A program made the position numbers and the translations under genes. A DNA stretch of 64,000 nucleotides. Origin: Macrothele yani. Lineage: Eukaryota; Arthropoda; Arachnida; Araneae; Macrothelidae. The notes beneath the pieces are model-generated. The model was not told the origin of the DNA and ran no database searches. It worked only from the letters and a program-made list of their open reading frames with translations. The stretch is from assembly GCA_039090855.1 (NCBI GenBank), contig CM077022.1, positions 71,386,971 to 71,450,970 of the forward strand, given 5' to 3'. This document shows, piece after piece, positions 31,001-41,995 of the stretch; position 1 is the first letter of the stretch; every line of letters starts with the position of its first letter.

Positions 31001-31121
31001 ATATAAAAAAATAGGTAAGTTCTCATTAACTGATTTGCATTGAAGACAGTAGATAGCTTTTCATATTGCTCTTTTAGCTCTTCACCTATTTTTCCTACCA
31101 CGAGCCGCCACTGACTGGGAA

Positions 31122-31863
31122 CAGCTGTGGGTTTCAAAATTTTTCTTTTCGGGAAGCCCAAGCAGGCGATTTCGCATGCCATCTTTGTAGTAGGAAGTGT
31201 AAGAATATCTAGTGATCATTTCCAAAATTCAAACTTATCAGCACGCCTACGCTCAACAGTCTACTCTTTTATCACATTAACATTTGAAGGGAAAACATGG
31301 TAAATAACGCCACGTTCTTTTGTTTTCTTATGCGCATTTGTACAATTAGCGACAGCACAGAATGAAGGAATATTGCGTATTACTTTGAAAAAATAAGACT
31401 GAATTTTAGTTAAAATAAGACTTAAATCAGTAAAAAACAGACGTTAACAAACTACATAAACCACTACTAGTAAATGGAGAACAGAAATAGACTACACAGA
31501 ACGACTGGAATGTCAGGAAGGTTTTCCCTGGGTTAACAGAGGTCACAGTTGTCCTCAGTGACGTCACAGCGCCTTCCAATTGCCTCTCGGTCGGAGCACG
31601 AAACAGGCCGCAAGACAAAGGGATGAGCCAGCCCTTCATTATTCTCTAGCCCTGCCTGAAAAGTCAATCCCTCAGTCTCAAAGGGAGGGGGAATTAGCGG
31701 ACACAAACATTTGCAACTTCAAATTTATCATTTCACCAGCGCAGCGTCCATATAGAAGACATTTCACAGCAGATTCCGGTGTCTTACAAGTTTTTCACAA
31801 AAGCGAAAACTTAAGTTTCATGCTCTTCCAACAAGTTCGGGAGCATAACCTCTAGCTTTAACA
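31122..31863. other. non-coding spacer between hAT-1 and Transib
   Basis: No domain recognised. A CRE-like TGACGTCA at about 31,559. Confidence 0.4.
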
Positions 31864-31868
31864 CGTCG

Positions 31869-34707
31869 CACAGTGGTCCGAATCGCTAAAAACCCGGACA
31901 AAAATAATTTTTCGAACTTCATATTTTAAACACACAATTCGCTTAATAATAATCCTCAGTAGTCATTCTTATAGGACTAAGTGTTTTTGAAAGTATACTC
32001 CAATGGTTCTGGTCAATACTTAAGTTCAAAAGTGCTGTAACTCTTTATTAATTTTGCAATTCTGTAGGTGATTTTGTTTACATTGTTTCTGACTGAACAA
32101 TGCAAAATAAAATAGTAAGTGTATTTTTTGTGAATGTATTATGGTCTTATATAGGGCACAATTTAGTGTTTTTTGTTTCTAAGTACTGAAAAAATACAAA
32201 TTTGAATGCCCGTATTTTGCGAAAAAACAATTTTTAGAGTTTAAAAAATGGCCAAACATGTCCACTGCGAAACTTAGATGTATATTGGTAGATTATAGGT
32301 CTATCACTGAAGGTTTCATCTGCAACATCTTGCAATGCTGTGAACTATGACCTTTTGTTTGTGAAGCTTCCCTGTTATTTATGAGCAGCTAGCTGCTGAC
32401 ATCGGGAAGGTGTTCTCCAGCTATACAACTCGCGGGCGCTGAGCACTTTCTGAAATTCACGTTTGTTTACTCAAGGGGTGGCTTGTCGGTGGTAAACCAG
32501 ACCCTTTATTTCTTCAGTTTCCAGAGGGCTGTTTGTATCAGGTCAGTGAATAGTGTGTGAAAAATGAATTTACACGTTAGTCGCCGATAACTTTACGAGA
32601 AAATGAAAAGAATGAGACCAGTGTGCTACAAGAAGAACATGTTGCACAATATGTGAAGAACAAATGAGAATTAAATTTGGACAGTCAGAGCACAAAATCT
32701 CTACACAGCGTAATAAGAATGAGCTTTTTTCTTAAATACTATCAGCGTTGGAAGAAATGTCACCGAACCGAAAGCATGTTTCTTCGTAAATATTCAGACT
32801 GGTTACAGCAAGAAATTGAATTACCATTTACAGACTTTCCTTCACTTCTTCGGAAAAGCGTGGACGTCCTTCGAAAGTATTTCAGCAATTAAGTGAAAGT
32901 AGTAAGAGGCGGAAAATTCAAAATCTGAGGGAGAATGTGGGTGCTGCGGAGCTTTCATATGATAGTGATGAATTTGAGAGGTGAAGGTGACGAAAATGCA
33001 GTAAAATTATTAGAAGTGACCACAACAACACCTACCAGAGGTAAACAAATTCGTGACCCATGGTTGAAGTAAAGAAAACAAGCCACGAAGCTCTCAGAAG
33101 AAGAAGCGTTATCTATGATAGTAAGTACACATTTATCAAAACATCAATATATGTCTGTTAGAAAAATGGCAATTAATCACAACTTATATCCAAGTTATGC
33201 AATTCTGAAAGCAAAAGACGCAACTTATCCGCACAATATAAGTGTTAGTGAGAGTGCATGTGAAGTGAAAGTTCAGAATTTATTGGACCATACTGCTACT
33301 CGAATTGTCACTACCTGAAAGTGAGCCGTCTAACAACGAAAAAACTTATATTTTACGTTGTAAATGGAGTTTCGACGGTAGCGCTGGTCATTCCCAATAC
33401 AAGCAGAAATGGGTTCAAAGCGGCAGTAATGATGAATATTTATTTATGACATCTATCGTTCCCTTACGAATGGTTGACAGTGAAACGGAAGATTCCGTAT
33501 GGAAAAATGAACGACAATCATCAACCCGTTTTTGCAGGCCTATTAGTCTCCAGTGGCTTCATGAAACCCCTGCAGTTGCCCAAGCAGAAAGAGAATACAT
33601 GAACGAACAAATTAAAAATTTACAGCCATTAAGAAGTGACAATGTTACAGTATTCTCTCATATTGTCAATGATTGATGGGAAAATATGTAATGCTCTGAC
33701 CCAGTCATCAAGCGTGAAATGTTACATATGTGGCGCGAAAGTGTCGGACCTGAACAAGTTAGATTACGTTACACAAGTGCCAGAGGATACCTCTTCCTTT
33801 GAGTTTGGACTATTCTTCATGCCCATATACGCTTTTTTGAGTGTATTCTGCATATCTCTTACCGTTTAGATTTTAAGAAATCTAAAGCGAGTAAGAAAGA
33901 TGGAACCCGTGAGCTTCTGGAAAAAAGGAAAAGAATTGTCCAAGATTCATTCAGGAATAGACTAGGACTTATTGTAGATGTCCCAAAAACAGGCTACGGA
34001 GACACGAATGACGACAATACTGCCAGAAGATTCTTTACAAATCCCGAAATAAGTTCCGAAGTGACTGGAGTAGACCAAAATTTGATTTCTCGTTTGGAAA
34101 TATTTTGACAGCAATTTCGTGCGGCCACGAAATAAATGCAACGAAATTCAATATGTACTGCATGGAAACAGCACAGTTATTCGCGAGGTTGTACCCCTGG
34201 TACTATATGCCACCCACGGTACATAAAATTCTTGTTCATGGATCCGTAATTGTGCAGGCAGCGATTTTACCGATTGGAGAGCTTTCAGAAGCAGCCATTG
34301 AGTGTAGAAACAAAGATGGTAGAAAATTTCGAGAAAGCTTTACCCGAATATTTTAACGACAAACCAGCAATTTGAACCTCTTTTGCAGGTTAATGTTGAC
34401 TTCTGACCCATTAATTTCCAGCTTGGGAGGACTACCAAAGAAAAAACAAATAAAACTACTTTCGGAAGTGCTAGGTCTATTGGTAATATCCGATGAAGAG
34501 GAGAAAGGGGAAGAAGACGAATGTGAAACATCTGCTTCAGAAGACGAATGACCGACTGGATATCTGGACCCTTCTTACAGTACTGCGAGTAATTATAATT
34601 CATTAAAACACTTAAATAAGCGAATATTTAGTTATCCCACTACAGTTTCTTTCGTTTAAGACGTACAAATACTTTTGTCCGCCTTTTTTCCTATCCAGAC
34701 CACTGTG
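31869..34707 (+). mobile_element. complete Transib transposon with RSS-like ends
   Basis: The left end CACAGTGGTCCGAATCG starts at 31,869. The right end in reverse, CACAGTGGTCTGGATAG, finishes at 34,707. Both arms keep CACAGTG, a 22-bp spacer, then ACAAAA(A/G)TA. Identical pentamers CGTCG flank it (31,864-31,868 and 34,708-34,712), matching the GC-rich 5-bp duplication of Transib. The plus-strand transposase is of RAG1-like type. It is 2,839 bp long and bounded precisely. Confidence 0.9.
32562..34592 (+). pseudogene. Transib transposase (RAG1-core relative), broken
   Basis: The N-terminal part in shifting frames includes YQRWKKCHR...YSDWLQQEI and a GRPSKVFQQLSESSKRRK block (about 32,855-32,910). 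Core: SKHQYMSVR...YPSYAILKAKDATYP, LLDHTATRIV, then CKWSFDGSAGHSQYKQ with the first catalytic Asp at 33,374-33,376. FCRPISLQWLHET and a MIDGKICNALT...CYICGA block (about 33,665-33,757) follow. GYGDTNDDNTARRFF holds the second Asp (34,010-34,015), and LYPWYYMPPTVHKILVHG precedes LSEAAIECRNK, whose Glu at 34,300-34,302 aligns with the RAG1 catalytic glutamate. At least five frames are needed, with stops between, so no product is expected. Family assignment rests on motif order, spacing and the ends. Confidence 0.85.
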
Positions 34708-34949
34708 CGTCGTGCCTTGAGCCTGAATTATTCTCCACCTGATAATTATATCGGCTACATGGATCGACAAACTCAATTTCTTCTAAGATATAATTAAGAG
34801 ATACTACGGAAGAATCCAGAACACAATTACCTCGTGACGTATCCACACAAGAAAAATTACCTGCGTTTCATTGTTTTATGCTCAAACAATGTAGCTTTTC
34901 TGCAATACACACTGGATTATCTCCTGAGACACTTCAGACCCGAGTTAGT

Positions 34950-35485
34950 CTGATATTCCACAGTAATTCAGAGATTTATTTCGGCCGTCTAAGAACACAA
35001 GCTGTGGGGGCGGGGGCAGCGTCATAGTCTGGAGAGTGTTTTAGCGACATTCTCTATGTCTACTCATACCTGTAGAAGGCACTACGTACCGAATTAGTTA
35101 TGAATCGGTCCTTGCGGACCACGTACATCCATACATGGAGATTGTCTTCCCTGGGGCGGATGGGATCTTCCAGAACGACAATGCGACGTGTCACACAGCT
35201 AGAACTGTCCGAGAGGAGTTTGGAAGAGCACGATGAAGACTTCAAATAACTTCCCTGGCTCCCTAATTCCCCAGATTTAAACCCAATTGAGTATCTGTGG
35301 GACCACATCGATCGTGTTCGCTCTACGGTTCCTCTACCAAGCACCCTCCAGCAACTGTCAGATGCACTGCAGTCACCATGGCTCCACATGCTTGTGAACA
35401 CCTTCCAGTACCTTGAGTCATTCCCAGCCAGTCTAGCTGCTGTCCGCGCTGCACACGGTTGTTACTATGAATATTACCTGGTGGT
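34950..35485 (+). pseudogene. Tc1-like transposase fragment (Tc1-F)
   Basis: Blocks on the plus strand: GGGSVIVW-like at about 35,005-35,030, SVLADHVHPYMEIVFPGADGIFQNDNATCHTART (second catalytic Asp, about 35,107-35,210), a frameshifted NSPDLNPIEYLWDHIDRV (third residue, about 35,262-35,310), and FPASLAAVRAAHGCYY at the C-terminus (about 35,420-35,465). It is a different subfamily from the other Tc1 copies. No inverted ends were found, so element limits are unknown. Confidence 0.78.
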
Positions 35486-35489
35486 CACA

Positions 35490-37165
35490 ATGAGACTACC
35501 GTGTATAAGCTCCCGCAAACCCCGCAGTGCGGGGAGGGCCCTACAGCTCAGAGCGCCTCTAACCTCAATAGATGGACTTAAGATATTTTACAGAAACTTG
35601 ATATGAAAGTTGTTAAAGGAAAGTCAGGAATTTTCGACTACAGATTTGAGTGAACTTATTAAAAAGCAATTTTTTTTTTTTTACAGTAAATGAGCAAAAT
35701 CTTCAAAGTTCATTTTCGCTTTAGTTTATGATAACTGAGTGACAGGGAAGCTTTCCAGAAGGCTTGAACCTCTTTTCACGGCGATAACAGTTCCTGTACA
35801 TGTTATAAGCGAGAATGAAATATCAGCTGAATAAGTATCAATTAGGATAAGCGTTATGTATTTCACTTGTTTGCACATAACTACCCCATCAGAGTATAGA
35901 GAGCTAAAAGCTTTTCGCGGGAACGAAAAAACTTTATATATCAGTGGTGTCGCGTGCCCATTTAGGTCGGGTATGTGCTGTTATTGGGGGTTGGCACTCA
36001 AAAAGTTTACGTATACCGAACTGCAAAATTCACGCACGGATTTCGAACATACGAAAGCATTTCGTTTATTTAGCTGTCTAACAACTTACGGCGAAGATCT
36101 TTAGACGTACTCCATTATAAGAAAAATCTGAATTACCTGTGCAAATACTAGTGATCAACGAATTTTCGGTAATTTTTTTAGATAAGTTTTAAATGCAGCA
36201 CGAGGCTTGCTTACTTTCTTTAATCAGCTTCGCACAGTTTGCAAAATCTCGAGCAGAAAATTGCATACTGGACACGTCTGCTTAAATAGATGTCAAAATT
36301 CGAATTATATTGAATTCTGTGCTCAAACACTGATGATTCACACAGCAACGAAGAGAAAAACTCTTCGCAGAAAGTTGAAATGTGTTTATGACTCCACGGT
36401 ATTCCAAACTAGTAGTCACTTAAGCGCACACACCCTGGGAATTTAAATCTTTGCGTTGAAACCACGCAGAAATAATTACCTGTAGCGCCATCTGGAGAGC
36501 TTTGATGGAGTTTACTTTGGGTGCCCAATGGTAAAATATCACTTCTGCAGCTGCAAATATTAAGTTTTGTTTACTGCATGAAGCAACGAACATTCTCTTC
36601 ACGAAAATATTGCACAAGGGAGTTACGTTTAGTAGACAAACTTCAGCGGGCCTTATTGGAAGTACGTAGGAAAGAACAGCAACTCGTACCACATCGTTGA
36701 GTTGCACTGCTCAGTGGAACTCAAGCGGTGCTCATTTTGGGTAGCACACCCTCAGTTCCGCTGATGTTTGAAACCACAAGGAAATAAGAACGTGACCGGC
36801 AGCGCCATCTGGGAAGCACTTGTAGCACAGCTGCATTAAGGTCGCCGTATGTGTGCACGCGAAAGAGCACATCCCAGAATTCTAGCGCGAATGCGATATG
36901 CTTACTGAACGAACCCTTTCGTAATGAGGTTATGTGGAGAAATTTTCACCACCACTCGAAGCCTTAGGACGAACTCTGGAGAGTTATTAGAAATACTAGT
37001 TGACGACTACCTATTATTAGCAATAAGTAAAAATAGACATAGGTTAAGTTGAGACTGTGGGCGTGCGCCGAATACTCGCCCCTCTGATGTAAGAGTCAGA
37101 AGACTGCAAAACAATTTTTTTTTACTTTTAAACATAGAATTTTACCACAAAGAGTAAAATTACTT
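35490..37165. other. non-coding, with two GCGCCATCTGG-containing repeats
   Basis: GAAACCAC...GAAATAA..AC.TG...GCGCCATCTGG occurs at about 36,458-36,495 and 36,769-36,812, suggesting a diverged direct duplication about 317 bp apart. Nothing else recognised. Confidence 0.4.
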
Positions 37166-37169
37166 TTAT

Positions 37170-37335
37170 TTGCATACTTCTGTATTTTCGTATAAATCTA
37201 TAAAGGGCTTTACACACTACCACACGGTAGTTACGTGTTTTTGTGTGATCTGGAGGCATTTCAAAGAGGCTGGCCTTAGTTCTCTTAAAGAATAAAATTC
37301 ATGTTATGATTAACTTTGCTTTAAGTGCTTTGTAA
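37170..37335. repeat. direct repeat R, unit 1, left of Tc1-B
   Basis: TTCTGTATTTTCGTATAAAT, ACCACACGGTAGTTACGTGT and GTGGCCTTAGTTCTCT-like phrases match 39,531-39,705 in the same order. The unit ends exactly where Tc1-B starts. Confidence 0.8.
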
Positions 37336-37439
37336 TACACTATATTGACAGAAGTCACTGGACACCTAGAAGATAAACATAGCATTTATTGACATAATTA
37401 GTAGTGTATGTCTACATTTGGAATTAATATGCAGGCACT

Positions 37440-38365
37440 GACCCTTCGAGAGATGCTTTAGATAAGGTTTTGGAACACTATGCGCTTCCATTCAGTACAT
37501 AATGCTGCCGCTAACGGTTTCTTAGTAGTAGGCCTTTGTTCCAAACTTCTTACGCGGCGCTCTAATTCATCCCACATATGCTCTATGGGATTAAGATTAG
37601 GACCCTGCTGGCCAGTCCACACAAGATACAGAATTATAGTCAAACCACACAGTAACGGTCCTTGCATTATGGCTGTGTGCATTATCCTGCCGACACCAAC
37701 AAGGTTCGGTTCCATAGTATTGCCACAGATTTGGTAGGGCATAATTGTCCAGAATATCGACGAAGACTTGCTGGTTAACAAGTTTGTCCATGATAACCAA
37801 TGGGCCGGGACCATACCACAAAAAACACCTCCATAAGAGTACACTGCCAGCTCCAAACTTGACCGTAAGAACAGCACACTGTGGTAAAACTGATGGATCG
37901 CGTATCTGGATTCATCAGTCCATAGGACCAGTTTCCATTGATCTACGGTCCACGATAAATATTCTTTATACCATGCTGAACACGACGAGTAGCATTCAGA
38001 GTGGAGATTAAAAGCTTGTCAGCAGCCGCACGACCACGGTAACCCATGGAATGCAGTTCTCTGCAAATGGTACGTGTACATACTGAGGTTTCAGCATTTT
38101 TACTCACCTGTACACTGAGATCTTGTGCAGTACTCAGATTATCTGTAACGACTCTCCCGAGGCTTCAACGTCCTCTATCACTGATAGTCTTTGGTCTGCC
38201 GGTACGTTTAGCTGCTTCAGGCATGCCATGCGTCTTCCACTTATTCAATATATCCAAAACATTTTACTTGGGTATGTTTAAACGCCTGTTTCTTATGGAC
38301 AATCTACTAATATAACACCAAACAATCTTTCCTTTCTCAAAGTTAGTTCTCTCCCGCCGCGACAT
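37440..38365 (-). pseudogene. Tc1-B transposase, frameshifted
   Basis: The minus-strand start at 38,365 gives MSRRERTNFEKGKIVWCYIS and a LNIPK helix-turn-helix, then KTHGMPEAAKRTGRPKTISDRG (linker with GRPK), and CRELHSMGYRGRAAADK. The first catalytic region near 37,915-37,960 is degraded (GLMNPDTRS where the family has WSDESRF). The second motif is RQDNAHSHNART (about 37,665-37,700). The third is NLNPIEHMWDELERRV (about 37,555-37,600), and the frame ends in TEWKRIVFQNLI. It is related to Tc1-E but distinct. Several frameshifts. Confidence 0.82.
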
Positions 38366-38398
38366 TTTCACGCAACCTCACAGTGAGATATGATCGCG

Positions 38399-39422
38399 AT
38401 ACAGTACAATACACTATCAAGGTTCGGGGCCAGTTCACTTTCAGTTGTATGGACCTAAATATTAATAGATTCGGGGTAGGGTCCTCCGATTGGAAAGCTT
38501 TTAAAAAAGGAAATTAGTGTTTCAGTTATATACTGATAAAAGTGAACGCGGGTCATGCTGCACTTTTAACAGTTAAAGAAAAAATAAACTATCACTACCT
38601 AGAAATAAAATGACTGGATCTGCGTCGACTGCGGCAGGGCCGAGGCAGATGATTACCCGGCGAACCGATGAAGAGTCCGATAAACAATTGGTAACTTTTG
38701 TAACTCCTGGAATTATTTGGCAATTCCTGGGGAGCTGGTTTGCTGTGGCGCAAGAAATTAGTGCTGCACTGGAAGTTAAATTAGCAAAAGATTGGGATTT
38801 TTACTCAAAACAGCGTATTTTGACATTTGAACTTACCAGTCTTTGTATTTTCGGAGGTTGCTGCTTTGTGTAGTTAGGAAATTAAGGAGCTAAGGAATTT
38901 ATTCCTTTTAAGGGCCAAACTAGGGATATGATTGCATGGAGAGGAAATAATTAGTTTAATCAGATTTGTCCCGGAAATCTGATAGCAGCAACTGTCAATG
39001 AGTTGCGACCGTAAGAGAGACTGGAGTGATACTTTTAAGTGATTGGAATGTGCAGAAGAGACTCCGAAACGAATACAGAGCTAACGTATGTTTTCGGCGC
39101 GAACGTAGAGCTGGAGCAGCCTGCAGTTTTAGACTTAAACTTGGTTGATATGTTGGCATTTATTTGGCAAACGAAAGGGGAATGTGTAGTGATCTTTTTC
39201 TTAGAAGTTTGGACAGCCACAAGGCCGTCCTTTAAGGTTAAGTAATTAACCACAATGCTGCAGGGAGCTGGAAGGATCTTTATTATATATGCACACACCT
39301 AAAATCAGCTTTTTTTTTTGGGGGGGGGGGGTCGAATAACAGTAAGAGAAAGGGATAGAGCGGGAAAATTGGAGGGGCTATACTTTCGGAAAACTCAGCC
39401 TGGAATGTTTAAGCATTCGGCC
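38399..39422. other. about 1-kb insertion of unknown nature in Tc1-B
   Basis: The sequence is absent from the second Tc1-B copy. It contains a G-run (39,321-39,330), a short frame 38,610-38,873 without recognised domain, and no clear inverted ends or target duplication. It could be an unrecognised element or a filler after a break. Confidence 0.5.
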
Positions 39423-39527
39423 AGCTGCAGGCTTGTTTTTATATCGTTTGCAGCTGTACCGAGCATCTTAACACAGCGGATCCGTTCATTTGCTTTTGAA
39501 GGGGCGGTGACTTGTCAATATAGTGTA

Positions 39528-39710
39528 CTATTTTCTGTATTTTCGTATAAATCGGAAATGTCTTTAGACGCTACCACACGGTAGTTACGTGTTTTTGTGT
39601 GATCGGAGGCATTTCGAAGAGGGTGGCCTTAGTTCTCTAAAAAGAATAATATTCACGTGTCTTAATTCAGAGTATAACAAAACTTTGTTGTTTTCTGTAA
39701 TACTTTGCAT
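39528..39710. repeat. direct repeat R, unit 2, right of Tc1-B
   Basis: Begins directly after the Tc1-B right end and matches 37,170-37,335 in order and orientation, with roughly 85-90 percent identity by eye over the conserved phrases. Confidence 0.8.
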
Positions 39711-40911
39711 TGGTATAAAACTAGGATAATCATTTTAATTACGTGTGCATTTATGTTACACGTAATGAATTATAACTTCGGTTTTACGAAAAATACCTAT
39801 AAATTCCGAAGAATTTGAATTAAGACTCTCGTAAAACCTAGTTAGTATGTGTTCAGTAATTTAGAGCAAACAGATTTCGGGAGGGGGGGTGTCAGGCACG
39901 CCACTGATAGCTAGTGCAGAAAACTAAGAAACTGTGCGCCACAATAAAAATTCATGTGATATGCAATCTACAATATCCGATCTCGCTAATAGGCTTCAAA
40001 ATCAGATGCTTCGACTGACGATTGAAGTTTAACAGTTGATCAAACCTCATTCCCGCAAATAGCTCCGATTACCGGAACTTTGTCTTATGGATACAGAAGT
40101 AGTGAGAACTGAATCTTCCGTTAATATACGAAAAAAATGGCAAGAAAGTTTCAGAGTTCAGTTCTTACAAACTGCAATTTAGTCAATATAAGAAAGGAAC
40201 TGCGGAAAGGTTTGAGGGGTCTGAAGTTTCCTCGCGTACGGAAAAAAAAAACAGGTTTTCTTCCAGTCATGTCACGAAAATGTATGAAATTTCAGTCGCT
40301 AATTCACAAAAAGAAAGTTATTGAATTTCTGAAAGTTTTCTTACAGTAGCTTTCTCGCAGGTTTGACCTCCCAGTTTACCGGCAGCGTTTTGCGCTTTCG
40401 AAAATCGGTCAAGTTTAACATTCCTATTTTAGAGCGGAAAGTTCTATTCTAGTGTTTCATAAACGAGCTTTGATTAAAACCGTCAACATATTCCTGGTGA
40501 TTAATAGAACTCTAAAGCTGTTAGCTTTAGAACACTGCAGACATCGCGGTTTTTGTTCAACTGGTACGAATCCTAATGCTAGCAAGATTTCACTTAGCGT
40601 TTTGGAAACTGAGAACTTGTTTTATCTCAGATTCTAATGGACAACAGTCAAACATAAGAATGGAAACTCACAGAACGTGAAAGTCTTGCCAGCCTCCTAG
40701 AACTGAACCATATGCAAATAACGGGACTGGCGTTAAACACCGTAGAACCTGGTTTATAAGTTTTTCAAGAGGCCAAGTAAAATCAACTTACGTTTGAAAA
40801 TCATAACAGGGAAAATTAACATTAAGGAAACTCAATTTTTTGAACCGCGACAGTTTACGCCTACGTGGGGAACGTATAAATTAAGTTCTACTGTACCAGA
40901 AAGCCAATCCC
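39711..40911. other. non-coding, no recognisable feature
   Basis: AT-rich. A 70-residue frame at 40,137-40,349 is Lys/Arg-rich without recognised domain. Confidence 0.4.
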
Positions 40912-41190
40912 GGGCCGCTGATGGCTTAGTGGTCAACGTTCGTGACTGCCACGGAAGAACCTCAGATTCGATCCTAGGCCGGTAAGAACGCTCGAACCAG
41001 GAAGTATCCGCCGTGCGTAGGATGGGCCCGTTTAACAGTCGGACCCGGGTAATAAGGGAGTCTTCCTCCCCATTTCTACCTTGCTTCCGTGTCCCTTTCC
41101 TATCGGTCACTCAAGCCCAAATATTCTAGCTTCCTATTTCTAAGCTCTGGGGGGGGGGGTCAGACTCCCTAAAATCCTCTACATCTCATC
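40912..41190 (+). mobile_element. tRNA-derived SINE (SINE-B)
   Basis: Head GGGCCGCTGATGGCTTAGTGG, B box GATTCGATCC, body ATCCGCCGTGCGTAGGATGG and AATAAGGGAGTCTTCCTCCC. Best-preserved head of the family in this window. Confidence 0.87.
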
Positions 41191-41760
41191 TGAGAAAGCT
41201 GATCCCAGTCATCTGCAGCGCCCCTAGGGCGAATTCAGGAACTTAGCTCACAGAAATGCTTTTGCCTCTTAGATTCTTCCTTCGATAACCGCATCATGCC
41301 CAATTCATAAACAAAGATTCTCTCTAACTTTAACTCGTTTCTATTTTACCGATTTTTTGGGAGGGAAGTTCAGGAATTCGCCACTAAAGGCGCTGACTTC
41401 GAGCTAATGGGGTCAATCCTGACGTCAATCCCATTGCTCTATTACCATGAAACTTCCCGCTGGTGCACGATTTTACTATGCACCTAATATATCACTGTAG
41501 AAAAGCTTTTCCAGCCTTTCTACTCCCACCCCCTCAGAATTGGAACTAGTTCCCAAGTTCGGCCAAACATTGTTTCTCTTAATGTTATAAAATTAATATT
41601 TAAGTGTAATATGGTAAATGTAACCTCATAACTAAAATAATTAAATTGAACACCTTGCATAAGTAGTATCCTAAATATAGTAGCTCTGACTCAAATAAAA
41701 CTTGCCGAAACTAACTTCGTAACAGTTTGACATTTTTAACTTAGTATGCATTTAAGTTGT
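41191..41760. other. non-coding, no recognisable feature
   Basis: No domain or repeat recognised. Confidence 0.4.
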
Positions 41761-41972
41761 GGTAGGTTGCACCAAAAGTGGTACATCACCAGCTGTACCA
41801 CTTTTTAAGTACAGTGTGTGGTGCAAACTAAGCCCAATAACATGGTGCAGCTTTGCACCATATTGTGGTAAAGGTTGTACCGTATTGTTGGTTTTGTTTG
41901 CACTGCAAAATTTTAATCCTTTCTCAAAAAGGGGTGCAGCTGGGGTAGTACCACTCTTTGGTGCAACCTACC
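41761..41972. mobile_element. 212-bp MITE with about 46-bp inverted ends
   Basis: The left arm GGTAGGTTGCACCAAAAGTG... and the right arm ending ...TTTGGTGCAACCTACC pair over about 46 bp with few mismatches. No coding capacity, and no clear target duplication, so the superfamily is unknown. Confidence 0.75.
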
Positions 41973-41995
41973 AAAAGGTGGCCAAAATCGTAATA

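Larger units (their letters stand above)
28368..31113 (+). mobile_element. complete hAT transposon hAT-1 (2.75 kb) with perfect target duplication
   Basis: The left inverted repeat CAGCGGCGGCTTTTCAGG begins at 28,368. The right end, in reverse CAGTGGCGGCTCGTGG..., finishes at 31,113. Both arms then share CTCTTCACCTATTTT. Identical octamers ACTGGGAA flank it at 28,360-28,367 and 31,114-31,121, the 8-bp duplication diagnostic of hAT elements. The transposase occupies 28.8-31.0 kb. Confidence 0.92.
37336..39527 (-). mobile_element. Tc1-like element Tc1-B, copy 1, with about 1 kb insertion
   Basis: The left end TACACTATATTGACAGAAGT (37,336) and right end (TGTCAATATAGTGTA ending 39,527) are inverted. 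The second copy at 49,838-50,145 shows that the 5' UTR normally runs on from GATATGATCGCG to AGCTGCAGGCTTG. Here those points are separated by 38,399-39,422. Confidence 0.82.

Noticed and set aside
33305..34356. Possible host RAG1-like gene
   Set aside because: The frames lie inside sharply defined Transib ends with target duplication and are full of stops, so it is a transposon relic, not a host gene.
37170..39710. LTR retrotransposon with R units as LTRs
   Set aside because: The units lack TG...CA ends, primer-binding site and polypurine tract, and the sequence between them is a Tc1 element.
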